64,000 nucleotides of DNA from Hyphomicrobium_A sp963724945. GTDB taxonomy: Bacteria > Pseudomonadota > Alphaproteobacteria > Rhizobiales > Hyphomicrobiaceae. The DNA lies in NCBI GenBank assembly GCA_963724945.1, contig CAVRWL010000003.1, positions 2,728,001 to 2,792,000 of the forward strand. The letters run 5' to 3'. Made by a program: the position numbers and the translations under genes. This document shows, piece by piece, positions 17,921 through 27,005 of the stretch. The notes beneath the pieces were generated by a model. It made no database searches. It saw nothing but the letters and a program-made list of their open reading frames with translations, and was not told the DNA's origin. Each line of letters begins with the position of its first letter. Positions within the stretch are counted from its first letter, which is position 1.

Positions 17921-20602
17921 TCAGATGGTTGCGACGAGTGTGCGCGCCGCCACCGGTGCGGTGTTCGCGTCGATAATCTCGCGGATTTCGGCGCGGCAGG
18001 AGCCGCAGTTGGTACCGGCTTGCAGGGCCTCGCCGATCGCAGCGACGGTTGCGCAGCCACGTGCGGCAGCTGCGGCGATCTCCTTGGCTCCGACGCTGAA
18101 GCAGGCGCAGACGGTGGCGCCGCGATCGATCGCGCCTTTGCCGGGACGGCCGGCAATGACGGCTGCCCTTTTTCCGCGCGCGAGCTTGGGTGCGCCAAGC
18201 TGGGCGATGGCCCAAGCGCGCGACACGGCGACCGGCTCGGACGCCAGGAAGACCGCACCGGCGAGTTCGTCGTTGTCGTAGCCGGCGAAACGATGCTGAC
18301 CCGACTTCACGTCGTGGTAGGCGATGAGCTCGGTTTCCCCGCCGACGAGATCCCTCACAAAGTCGGCCCAGTCGTCGGCCGGCGCGGCGAACGCCATCTC
18401 GAGACGCCAGCCGGCGCTGCACTTGGCGATGGCCCAGTACTCCGCAGGGATAGTCGCGGGCTTCCGCCGCAGCACCGCGAAGCCATAGGCGGCGGCGGCG
18501 AAGCGCTCCAAGCGAGCGGGAATATTCTTGGACGCGGGCTGGCCGGAGATGGGGTCGGTTACGGCGGCCACCAGCACATCGACGCGCGCGCGGGCAGAAA
18601 ATTGGTCGTTCCAGTGCATGGGGACGAAGATCGAGCCGCGCTGTTGGCGTGGCGAAACGAGTGCGCGCACGAGTATGGCGCCGAGCCCGGTCGAGACACG
18701 GACGAGATCGGCGTCACCGACGTGATGGCGCGCGGCATCGTCAGGATGCATCTCGACATACGGCTCGGCGCAATGCTGCGACAGGCGCTGACTTTTGCCC
18801 GTGCGGGTCATCGTGTGCCAGTGGTCACGCACGCGGCCGGTGTTGAGGGTCAGCGGAAAGGCGCTCGAGCCGGGCGCGCCGCACTCGGCGCGAACCTCGA
18901 CGAAGCGAGCCTTTCTGTCGGCGGTGAAGAAATGGCCATCGGCAAAGAGGCGCGTGCGCGGGGCGGAGCGGGCCGGATGCGGCCACTGCAGCGGTGCGAG
19001 CGCCTCATACTGCTTACAGGCAGTTCCGGTCAGCGCGCCGATGTCGAAATCGCGCGTGCCGTCGTTCTCGAAGCTCGAGAGGCCCGCGTGCTCGGAGAAA
19101 ATCTCCGCCGGCGAGGCGTAATCGAAGGCGCCGCCGAAGCCCATGCGCTTTGCCACCTCGCAGACGATCCACCAGTCGGGTCGCGCCGCGCCCGGCGCCG
19201 GCAGAAAGCTGCGCTGGCGCGAGATGCACCGCTCGGAATTCGTCACGGTGCCGTCCTTCTCGCCCCAGGCGGCAGCGGGAAGGCGCACGTGCGCGAAGCG
19301 TGCGGTGTCGGTGGCGCCGGTCACATCCGAGACCACCACGAACGGGCAGGCGCGGAGCGCCGCTGCAACGTTGTCGGCATCCGGCATCGAGACGACGGGA
19401 TTGGTCGCCATGATCCACAATGCCTTGATGCGGCCGTCGGCGACCGCGCCGAACATGTCGACGGCCTTGAGGCCCGGCGCATTTGCAATCATCGGCGATT
19501 TCCAGAAGCGCTGCACGCGGTCGCGATGCGTTGCATTCGCGATGTCCATGTGCGCGGCGAGCGTATTGGCCAGCCCGCCGACCTCGCGCCCGCCCATAGC
19601 GTTGGGCTGGCCCGTCACCGAGAACGGTCCCATGCCGGGCTTGCCGATGCGCCCCGTCGCCAGATGGCAATTGATTACGGCGTTGACCTTGTCGGTGCCG
19701 GAGGAGGATTGGTTGACGCCCTGGCTGAAGACGGTGACGGTCCTCGCGGTCGCGGCAAACAGCGCGTAGAATCTCTCCAGCGTTGCGGCGGGAACGCCGG
19801 TACGACGCACGATGTCGTAGAGGTCGAGCATCTCCGCTGCGCGCAGCGCCTCCTTGAAGCCCGTGGTGTGCGCGGAGACGTAGCTGCGTTTGATCCCGCG
19901 ATTGTGCGCGAGATAGCGAAGCAATCCGAGAAACAGCGCCACGTCGCCATCGGGCTTTATGGCCAAGTGCAGGTCAGCGAGGTCGGCCGTCGCCGTGCGG
20001 CGCGGATCGATCAGCACGACCTTCATGTGCGGCCGCTTCTCCTTGGCGGCAGTGATCCGCTGATAAAGAATCGGGTGGCACCAGGCGAGGTTCGAGCCGA
20101 CGAGCACGACGAGATCGGCAAGCTCCAGATCCTCATAGCAGCCGGGTACGGTGTCCGAGCCGAACGCGCGCTTGTAGCCGGCGACGGAGGACGCCATGCA
20201 CAGGCGCGAGTTGGTGTCGATGTTGGCCGAGCCGATGAAGCCTTTCATCAGCTTGTTGGCGACGTAGTAGTCCTCGGTGAGGAGCTGGCCCGACACGTAG
20301 AAGGCGACCGAGTCGGGGCCGTGGGCGCGGATCGCCTCGCTGAATTTCGCGGCGACGAGATCGAGCGCCGTGCCCCAGTCCGACTTGCTACCGTGCACCT
20401 CGGGGACCAACAGCCGATCTTCCAGGCCGATGGTCTCGGCAAGGGCGGAACCCTTTGAGCACAGCCGTCCAAAGTTCGCCGGATGCTCAGGGTCGCCGCG
20501 TACAGACACCTCGCCGCTGCAGGCAACCTCGGCGAGTACGCCGCATCCGACCCCGCAGTACGGGCAAGTCGTCTTAGTGCATCGGCGCTGCGCCGTGTCC
20601 AT
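17921..20602 (-). CDS. nasA: Assimilatory nitrate reductase catalytic subunit
   Basis: A cytoplasmic molybdenum enzyme reducing nitrate to nitrite, 893 residues. The N-terminal [4Fe-4S] motif is TTCPYCGVGCGV with a fourth Cys in RLCSKG. The molybdopterin domains follow (RLCMASSVAGYKRAFGSD, QGVNQSSSGTDKVNA, TGQPNAMGGREVGG). The C-terminus has the molydopterin dinucleotide-binding domain (LNTGRVRDHWHTMTRTGK) and then a BFD-like [2Fe-2S] domain (TVCACFSVG and GTNCGSCRAEI). This domain order is that of NasA-type enzymes. The start ATG shares one base with the nirD stop (TGATG), so it is translationally coupled. Confidence 0.96.
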   Translation of the reverse strand: MDTAQRRCTKTTCPYCGVGCGVLAEVACSGEVSVRGDPEHPANFGRLCSKGSALAETIGLEDRLLVPEVHGSKSDWGTALDLVAAKFSEAIRAHGPDSVAFYVSGQLLTEDYYVANKLMKGFIGSANIDTNSRLCMASSVAGYKRAFGSDTVPGCYEDLELADLVVLVGSNLAWCHPILYQRITAAKEKRPHMKVVLIDPRRTATADLADLHLAIKPDGDVALFLGLLRYLAHNRGIKRSYVSAHTTGFKEALRAAEMLDLYDIVRRTGVPAATLERFYALFAATARTVTVFSQGVNQSSSGTDKVNAVINCHLATGRIGKPGMGPFSVTGQPNAMGGREVGGLANTLAAHMDIANATHRDRVQRFWKSPMIANAPGLKAVDMFGAVADGRIKALWIMATNPVVSMPDADNVAAALRACPFVVVSDVTGATDTARFAHVRLPAAAWGEKDGTVTNSERCISRQRSFLPAPGAARPDWWIVCEVAKRMGFGGAFDYASPAEIFSEHAGLSSFENDGTRDFDIGALTGTACKQYEALAPLQWPHPARSAPRTRLFADGHFFTADRKARFVEVRAECGAPGSSAFPLTLNTGRVRDHWHTMTRTGKSQRLSQHCAEPYVEMHPDDAARHHVGDADLVRVSTGLGAILVRALVSPRQQRGSIFVPMHWNDQFSARARVDVLVAAVTDPISGQPASKNIPARLERFAAAAYGFAVLRRKPATIPAEYWAIAKCSAGWRLEMAFAAPADDWADFVRDLVGGETELIAYHDVKSGQHRFAGYDNDELAGAVFLASEPVAVSRAWAIAQLGAPKLARGKRAAVIAGRPGKGAIDRGATVCACFSVGAKEIAAAAARGCATVAAIGEALQAGTNCGSCRAEIREIIDANTAPVAARTLVATI

Positions 20603-20931
20603 CAGGCGGCCCGATGCGTTTGCGATTTGAGAGCGATGAAGAGCCTGCCGTCCTCGATCTTGACGGAGATGGTGCGCACTGAGCCTTCATCGGCACCGAG
20701 CGCCTCGCCTGTTTCGAGCGAGATCACCCAGTTGTGCAACGGGCAGGTCACCGACGGGCCGTGCACGATGCCTTGGCTGAGCGGTCCGCCTTTGTGCGGG
20801 CAACGGTCGTCGAGGGCGAAGACGCGACCGTCGGCGGTGCGAAACACGGCGATCTTACCGTTGGGCGTCTCGACGCACCGCGCCCCGCGGAGAGGGATGT
20901 CCGAGAGGCTGCCGATGGCAATCCAATTCAT
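20602..20931 (-). CDS. nirD: Nitrite reductase small subunit
   Basis: The 109-residue partner of NirB in NADH-dependent nitrite reduction to ammonium. It has the Rieske-like fold with both ligand pairs intact: CPHKGGPLS and CPLHNWV, the CxH and CxxH pattern. Some NirD proteins, such as that of Escherichia coli, lack these ligands, so this copy may carry a [2Fe-2S] cluster. The start MNWIAIGSLSDIP is four bases from the nirB stop, and the stop overlaps the nasA start. Confidence 0.93.
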   Translation of the reverse strand: MNWIAIGSLSDIPLRGARCVETPNGKIAVFRTADGRVFALDDRCPHKGGPLSQGIVHGPSVTCPLHNWVISLETGEALGADEGSVRTISVKIEDGRLFIALKSQTHRAA

Positions 20932-20935
20932 CGCT

Positions 20936-23390
20936 TCACTCCGCGGCCTGTGAGAAGCCAATCGCCGCCAGCGGGCGGAACTCGTGCTTGTGCAGGCCGG
21001 AGACGCGCTCCGACCATGGGTCGACCTGGGCGAACTTCTGGGAGAAGACGAAGCGATCGAAGAACGCTTTGCGCCGGGGCAAATCGTCGAGCACCTGGCG
21101 GCGGATCTCCGCCACGCCGATGCGCTTCGTCCATTTGTAGATGCGCTCCAGATAGCGCGCCTGCTCGCGGTACATTTGCACCAGCGCAACGATGACCTGG
21201 AGCGCCTCGTCCTCCGTCTTCACCAGGCCAAGCACCTCGGTGCCCTTGATGTCGAGCCCGGCCGCACCGGCGAAATGGATCTCGTAGCCCGAACTCGACG
21301 CACACGACGCCGACGTCCTTGCACGTCGCCTCGGCGCAATTGCGCGGACAGCCGGACACCGCCATCTTGACCTTGGCCGGCGTCCACGAGCCCCACATGA
21401 ACTTCTCGATGCGGATGCCGAGGCCGGTCGAATCCTGCGTGCCGAAGCGGCACCAGTCGGTGCCGACGCACGTTTTCACCGTGCGCACGCCCTTGGCGTA
21501 GGCGTGGCCGGAGACGAAGCCCGCGTTGCCGAGATCGGCCCACACCGCCGGCAGGTCCTCCTTCTTGATGCCTAGCATGTCGATGCGCTGGCCGCCGGTG
21601 ACCTTCACCGTGGGGATGGCGAACTTGTCGACGACGTCGGCGATGGCGCGCAGCTCCTTGGCGCTCGTCACACCGCCCCACATGCGCGGCACGACCGAGT
21701 AGGTGCCGTCCTTCTGAATGTTCGCGTGCGCGCGCTCGTTGATGAAGCGCGACTGGTAATCGTCGGCGTATTCGCCGGGCCAGTCGCACACGAGGTAGTA
21801 GTTGAGCGCCGGCCGGCATTTGGCGCAGCCGCAGGAGGTGTTCCACTCGAGCTCCTGCATCACGGCGTGGATCGTCTTCAGGCTTTTGGCCTTGATGAGG
21901 CGGCGCACCTCATCGTGGCCGAGCGCCGTGCAGCCGCAGATGGGCTGCATCGCGGCGGGGTTGTAGGCGTCCCCCAGCGTCAGCGTCATCAGCTGCTCGA
22001 CGAGACCGGTACACGACCCGCACGAAGCCGACGCCTTCGTGTGGGCGCGCACGTCGTCGAGAGAGGTGAGGCCCTTTTGCTTGATCGCGCCCGTGATCTT
22101 GCCTTTGCACACGCCGTTGCAGCCGCAGATCTCTGCGTCATCGGGCAACGCTGCAACGGCCGCCATAGGGTCGAGCGGCGACCCTCCCTGATAGGCCTGG
22201 CCGAAAATCAAGGTCTCGCGCATGTCGGAGATGTCGACTCCGCGCTTCTTCAGGTCGTTGAACCAGGCGCCGTCGGCCGTCTCGCCGTAGAGCACCGTGC
22301 CGATGATGCGGTTGTCCTTGAGGACGAGGCGCTTGTAGACGCCGGCCGCCGCGTCGCGCAGCACGATCTCCTGGCGGTCCTCGCCGTCGGCAAAGTCGCC
22401 GAGCGAGAACAGGTCGATGCCCGTCACCTTGAGCTTGGTCGGCGTGTCGTTGTGGGCGAAGGCGGCGGCGGCATCGCCGGCGAGGCGCGCCGCGGCGACG
22501 CGCGCCATCTCGTAAAGCGGCGCCACGAGACCGTAAACGTGGCCGCCGACCTCGGCGCATTCGCCGAGCGCGATGATGTCCGGGTCGGAGGTCTGCATGC
22601 CGGCATCGACGAGAATGCCGCGATTGACGTCGAGCCCCGCCTTCGCGGGCGAGGCCGGCATTGGGACGGATGCCCGCCGCCATGACCACCAGCGTCGCGG
22701 GGATGATGCGCCCGTCGGCAAGCTCGACCGCCTCGGCTTTGCGCTCGCCCAGGATCGCCTTCGTCTGCGCCTTGGTGATGATCTTGATGCCGCGTTGCTC
22801 GAGCTCCCGCTGCAGCATGTAGCCCGCAGCCGGATCGAGCTGGCGCTCCATCAGCGTCGGCATCAGGTGCAGGACCGTGACGTCCATGTCGCGCGAGTTG
22901 CAGTCCGGCCGCCGCTTCGAGCCCGAGCAGGCCGCCGCCGATGACGATCGCCTTCGCGCGCGACTGCGCCGCGATGAGCATCGCGTTGACGTCGTCGAGG
23001 TCGCGGTAGGAGAGCACGCCGGGGAGATTGTTGCCCGGTACCGGCAGGATCAGCGGCACCGAGCCTGTGGCAATGACGAGCTTGTCGTAGGGCGCGGTGA
23101 TGCCGTGATCGGACGTCACGGTCCTGCGCGGCGCGGTCGATCTCGGTAACCTTGTGCCCCTTGTAGAGCGTGATCCCGTTCTTGATGTACCAGCCGTCGC
23201 CGTGAATGATGATCTGCTCGTAATCCTTCTCTCCCGACAGCAGCGGCGACAGCATGATGCGATCGTAATTGACGCGCGGCTCGGCGTTGAAGATCGTGAC
23301 TTCATAGCGGTCTGGGGCTTGCTCGAACAGATGCTCGAGCATGCGACCCGGCGCCATGCCGTTGCCGATGATGACGAGTTTGTCGGTCAT
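20936..23390 (-). CDS. nirB: Nitrite reductase large subunit, about four frameshifts
   Basis: An NAD(P)H-dependent siroheme nitrite reductase. It starts at ATG 23390 (TDKLVIIGNGMAPGRMLEHL, the FAD-binding loop) and ends with GFSQAAE at 20936. The reading frame changes near 23,125, 22,895, 22,660 and 21,295, each time continuing the expected protein. In order are the FAD/NAD domains (AIVIGGGLLGLEAA, ALGECAEVGGHVYG) and the BFD [2Fe-2S] domains (CGCNGVCKGKI, SCGSCTG, CGCAKCRP). The sulfite-reductase-like half follows (VTGGQRIDMLGIKKEDL). The siroheme-[4Fe-4S] cysteines are in KTCVGTDWCRFG and SGCPRNCAEATCKD. All catalytic motifs survive, so sequence error is likelier than a pseudogene. Confidence 0.9.
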
Positions 23391-23407
23391 GTCCCGGTCT
23401 CCCTGCA

Positions 23408-24718
23408 TCACTCGGCAGCGTAGAGCGCTTGGCTGGAAGGGGGAGCCGACGAGAGACGGCTCTGCCGCTGCGTACGCCGGACGGCGGCGTCCATCCAGAC
23501 GAGCAGACCGACGACGATAGTAAAGAGCAGCATGAAGCAGCTCGACCACAGACCAGTCAGATCGTCGAGGGCCCCGAAGGCGATGGGAAGGACGAAGCCG
23601 CCGAGACCTCCGATCATGCCGACCAGGCCGCCGACGGCGCCAACATTGGCGGGGTAATGCGTAGCGACGTGCTTGTAGACCGCCGCCTTTCCGAGGCTCA
23701 TGAAAAAGCCGAGCACAAAGGTTGCGGCGATGAATGCGGGGACGCCGATCTCAAAATGGAAGGCAATGTTGCCGTTGATGCCGCGCATGACGTAGTTGGT
23801 CGGCGGCAGCGAGAGGATGAGCGTCGCGGCGGCGGAAACGCCGAGGCTCCAGTACATGACGGTGCGCGCGCCGACCTTGTCGGACAGCACGCCGCCGTAT
23901 GCTCGAAAGATGCTTGCCGGTAGCGTGTAAGCGGCGCCGATCATGCCGGCCGTCTCGATATCGAAGCCGTAGACGCCAATGAGATAGCGGGGAAGCCAAA
24001 GGGCGAGCGCGACGAAGGCGCCGAATACGAAGAAGTAATAGGCGGCAAAGCGCCAGACGCGCGCATCGCGCAGCGCCGATAATTCCAGCGTGTACGGAGG
24101 TGGGGCCGCGCCGGTCCGTCTGCGCTCGACCAGGACGGGATCGTCGGCTGTCGATACCCAAAAGATCAGAGCCATGAGCGCGAGGACAGCTGCCCAAACG
24201 AGCGCGACAGCCTGCCACCCCCAGGCGACGAGAACGAAAGGCGCCAGCATCTTCGTCAGTGCGGCGCCGACGTTGCCCACGCCGAAGATGCCGAGCACGG
24301 TCCCTTGGCGCACCGAAGGAAAGAAACGCGACACGTAGGCGATGCCAACGGCAAACGAGCCGCCGGCAAGTCCGACGCCGAGAGCGGCGAGCAGCATTTG
24401 CGTATACGTGTGGGCGAATACGAGAAGCACCGTCGCCACGCTCGCCGCCAGCATCGTCAAGGCGAGGACGAGGCGACCGCCGAAGCGATCGGTCCAGATG
24501 CCCAAGACGATGCGGGAGAGGGATCCGGTCAGGATCGGGGTGCCGACGAGCAAGCCGAACTCCGTCTCATTCAAGCCGAGCTCGTTCTTGATGCGGACGC
24601 CGATGATCGAAAAGATCGTCCAGACTGCAAAACACACTGTAAACGCCAGGGTGGACATCCAAAGAGCGCGCCCCTGCGCGCTGGATGCCGCGAAGCTTGA
24701 ATGTCCGTCCGTGCGCAT
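23408..24718 (-). CDS. narK: Nitrate/nitrite transporter (MFS, NNP family)
   Basis: A 436-residue MFS permease that brings nitrate (and/or moves nitrite) across the inner membrane. The start is ATG 24718 with GGGAGA upstream; upstream in-frame sequence belongs to the attenuator leader. The NNP family signs are LVGTPILTGSLSRIVLG with TDRFGGR, FAVGIAYVSRFFP, IFGVGNVGAALTKM and the glycine-rich GLVGMIGGLGGFVLPIAFG. It is the first gene of the narK-nirB-nirD-nasA-cobA operon and starts 25 bases after the attenuator hairpin. Confidence 0.93.
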   Translation of the reverse strand: MRTDGHSSFAASSAQGRALWMSTLAFTVCFAVWTIFSIIGVRIKNELGLNETEFGLLVGTPILTGSLSRIVLGIWTDRFGGRLVLALTMLAASVATVLLVFAHTYTQMLLAALGVGLAGGSFAVGIAYVSRFFPSVRQGTVLGIFGVGNVGAALTKMLAPFVLVAWGWQAVALVWAAVLALMALIFWVSTADDPVLVERRRTGAAPPPYTLELSALRDARVWRFAAYYFFVFGAFVALALWLPRYLIGVYGFDIETAGMIGAAYTLPASIFRAYGGVLSDKVGARTVMYWSLGVSAAATLILSLPPTNYVMRGINGNIAFHFEIGVPAFIAATFVLGFFMSLGKAAVYKHVATHYPANVGAVGGLVGMIGGLGGFVLPIAFGALDDLTGLWSSCFMLLFTIVVGLLVWMDAAVRRTQRQSRLSSAPPSSQALYAAE

Positions 24719-24742
24719 CAATCGATCTCCCGTGCCCAAAAC

Positions 24743-24799
24743 AAAAAAGCTGCCGGCCAAACCCTTGCGCACGTGCGCAATGGCTTGAACGGCAGCTTT
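24743..24799 (-). terminator. Long intrinsic terminator/attenuator upstream of the nitrate operon
   Basis: Read on the minus strand, AAAGCTGCCG pairs with CGGCAGCTTT and is followed by a run of six T. Inside, CAAGCC pairs with GGTTTG, and the centre is the perfect palindrome TTGCGCACGTGCGCAA. The whole forms an unusually long hairpin 25 bases upstream of the narK start. It lies directly after the ANTAR-type hairpin at 24809-24826, where NasT-type antitermination would act. Confidence 0.85.
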
Positions 24800-24808
24800 G
24801 CCTCGTGA

Positions 24809-24826
24809 GCGCCCGTCGTTGGGCGC
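24809..24826 (-). promoter_or_regulatory. ANTAR-target RNA hairpin P2 (hexaloop AACGAC)
   Basis: On the minus-strand RNA, GCGCCC and GGGCGC enclose the six-base loop AACGAC. A at loop position 1 and G at position 4 is the signature recognised by ANTAR proteins such as NasR and NasT. It sits nine bases before the terminator hairpin. The ANTAR protein gene (nasT) is encoded immediately upstream. Confidence 0.75.
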
Positions 24827-24856
24827 GATCAGTTTAGTGAAGAGCAGAAACCGTGC

Positions 24857-24872
24857 CATCTGTGTGCAGATG
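24857..24872 (-). promoter_or_regulatory. Candidate ANTAR-target hairpin P1
   Basis: CATCTG and CAGATG form a stem 30 bases before P2 on the transcript, flanked by outer pairing GAAAC/GTTTC. Two hairpins are expected in an ANTAR leader. However, the loop here (GCACAC if six bases) lacks the A1/G4 signature, so this may be a divergent P1 or an unrelated stem. Confidence 0.45.
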
Positions 24873-24999
24873 AGGTTCCCGTTTCGGATCAATGACTTAC
24901 CGGATTGATGCCCGATCGTCCAAACCGTTGGCAAGACCAAATATTAGTCATTCGTGGGGGCAGCAGGCACAAAGATTGTGCAGCGCGAGATCGCCAGGG

Positions 25000-26223
25000 C
25001 TAACGCTTCTGTCTAGCGATGTAGTCGTCGAGCCGGTCGGGATCGAACAGCGCGCCATCGAAAAATCCGTCCGGCCCGAGCGTCAGGCTGGCGCCAGCGG
25101 AACCCACCGGCGTCGGCGCCTGCAGTGCACCCTCAACTTTGGCATTGGCGGCGGGTAGGGCGACGCCCAGCGGCTTCAGCGCCGCGCGATAGAGATCGGG
25201 CCGATAGGTCTCGCGCGCGATGCTCGCGTTCTCTGGCTTATGGACGACCTGCCCCCAGCGGACCATCTGCGAGTAGAACCACAGCGCGTGACTTTTCCAG
25301 GGAAACATCGCGGCCTTCGCAAAGGGTACGAAGAAGTCCTCGGCACGTACGATGTTTCCGCCGCCCACGTCGAGTGCGCCGGTAAGGCCGCGCATCATCC
25401 ACTCGGCCGAACGCATGATGTAAGCAGGGGCCGCGAGGATATCTGCCAGCTCGCGGTGATTTGACGACGCTCCGCACCATTGCGCCGAGCGGCAGAGCGC
25501 ACGCAACAGCGCGGCGAGAGTTTCCGGCTCCTGCTCCGCCCAACCAGACGCAACACCCAATACTTTTTCCGGGCTCGAGCGCCAGATTGCAGCCTTGACG
25601 GTAACGATGCGGCCGAGGCCGACAGACGCGGCGGCGGTGCTCCAAGGCTCACCGACGCAATAGCCATCGATCGTGCCACCCGCCAACGCATCAGCCATCA
25701 GCGGTGGTGGCACGATGATGATCTCGACATCGCGCTCCGGGTCGATGCCGCACGCCGCCAGCCAGTAGCGGAGCTCGTAGTTGTGGCCGGAGAACGGATG
25801 CACAACCGCGAACTTTAATGATCCGGCCCGGTCGGCTTGATCTTTTATGGCCCCGCGCAGTGCGCGACCGCTGGTCGCCGGATCGAGGTCTCCCGTCGCC
25901 CCATGATCTACCATTCGCGTCCAAAGGGCATTGGAAACGGTGATCGCGTTCCCGCCGAGCCCGAGGGCGATCGGCGCTATCGTCTTCGCCGCAAGTGGGG
26001 TCAGGCCGAGGTTGGCAGCGATCGGCATCGGCGCGAGAAGATGCGCCACCTGGAAATGACCCACCGCCATGCGGTCGCGAATGCTCGCCCACGATGTTTC
26101 GCGCACGAGCGTCAGGTCGATGCCCTCCGCGTCGGCGAAACCCTTCTCCTTGGCCGCAACGAGAATGGCGCTATCGAGCAGCGGTATGAATCCGGCGATG
26201 ACCTGATGAGCGCTCATCATCAT
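25000..26223 (-). CDS. nasS: Nitrate/nitrite sensor protein NasS (NrtA-like, cytoplasmic)
   Basis: A 407-residue protein of the NrtA/CmpA substrate-binding family without a signal peptide, starting MMMSAHQVIAGFIPLLDSAIL. The lack of a secretion signal and the four-base overlap with nasT (ATGA) mark it as NasS. In well-studied systems NasS holds the antiterminator NasT inactive until nitrate or nitrite binds. Family motifs include ETSWASIRDRMAVGHFQVAHLLAPMP, HPFSGHNYELRYWLA and DGYCVGEPW. It precedes the attenuator leader of the nitrate operon. Confidence 0.9.
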   Translation of the reverse strand: MMMSAHQVIAGFIPLLDSAILVAAKEKGFADAEGIDLTLVRETSWASIRDRMAVGHFQVAHLLAPMPIAANLGLTPLAAKTIAPIALGLGGNAITVSNALWTRMVDHGATGDLDPATSGRALRGAIKDQADRAGSLKFAVVHPFSGHNYELRYWLAACGIDPERDVEIIIVPPPLMADALAGGTIDGYCVGEPWSTAAASVGLGRIVTVKAAIWRSSPEKVLGVASGWAEQEPETLAALLRALCRSAQWCGASSNHRELADILAAPAYIMRSAEWMMRGLTGALDVGGGNIVRAEDFFVPFAKAAMFPWKSHALWFYSQMVRWGQVVHKPENASIARETYRPDLYRAALKPLGVALPAANAKVEGALQAPTPVGSAGASLTLGPDGFFDGALFDPDRLDDYIARQKR

Positions 26224-26828
26224 TTATCCTCCGGTGGAGCAAGTAGACCGGCCGCGGTTATCAGGCTCTCAGCAATTTCGGAGATCTTACGGTTTTGGTT
26301 CATGGCCGTCTTGCGCAGCAGCGCGTAGGCGTCCGCTTCCGAAAGGCCCCGCGTCGCCATCAGGATTCCCTTGGCCCGATCGACCAGCTTCCGGTTTTCG
26401 AGCTCGGAGCGCGTTTCCTCGAGCTCGCGCGCCATGCGCGCGAAGGCGTTAAACCTGCTGATTGCCATGTCGAGGATCGGTTTGACCCGTTCGCGTTTCA
26501 AGCCGTCGACGACATAGGCCGACACGCCGGCGTCGACGGCAGCCTCGATCGCCGCCTGGTCCGAGCGGTCGACGAACATGGCGATCGGGCGTTGCACCGC
26601 GCGCGTCAGCTGGAACATATTTTCCAGCATGTCGCGGTTGGGATTCTCCAGATCGATAAAGATTACGTCTGGCTCGATCTCCGCGATGCGGCGCGCGATG
26701 CCAGTCACATCTTGGATGATCGTCAGATTGACGTAGCCGGCCTCACGCAAGCCAGCCTCTATGACGGAGGCCCGCAGCCGGTTTTCGTCGATGATGACGA
26801 TCGAAAGAGTTGTCGGCTGTGCCGGCAT
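26220..26828 (-). CDS. nasT: ANTAR antitermination regulator NasT
   Basis: A 202-residue RNA-binding regulator. I chose ATG 26828; an upstream in-frame start adds 54 Ser/Thr-rich residues of non-homologous look. Residues 8-120 are a pseudo-receiver (LSIVIIDENRLRASVIEAGL, VIFIDLENPNRDML). Residues 145-195 are the ANTAR domain (NRKLVDRAKGILMATRGLSEADAY, ALLRKTAMNQNRKISEIAE). By family knowledge it binds two-hairpin leader RNA and prevents terminator formation; a matching leader is found 1.4 kb downstream, at 24743-24872. It overlaps nasS by four bases. Confidence 0.92.
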   Translation of the reverse strand: MPAQPTTLSIVIIDENRLRASVIEAGLREAGYVNLTIIQDVTGIARRIAEIEPDVIFIDLENPNRDMLENMFQLTRAVQRPIAMFVDRSDQAAIEAAVDAGVSAYVVDGLKRERVKPILDMAISRFNAFARMARELEETRSELENRKLVDRAKGILMATRGLSEADAYALLRKTAMNQNRKISEIAESLITAAGLLAPPEDK

Positions 26829-27005
26829 ACGTTCACTTGTCGTCAAGGGTCGCCGATCTGAAAAGCGAGGGCGCTTTACCACACCAGCTGCTGCCGGGGA
26901 ACCAGTGGCCGTCGCATCATTAAAACCCGCTCCTGACCCTAGGGCGGACGTTGAGAGCTCTTCCGTCGCTATTAGCCAACCGCTTCTCACCCTCCTCGGT
27001 GGCGC

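Noticed and set aside
17585..20458. 957-codon open frame on the plus strand
   Set aside because: It is antisense to nasA and cobA, both of which have clear motifs; the plus-strand product has none.
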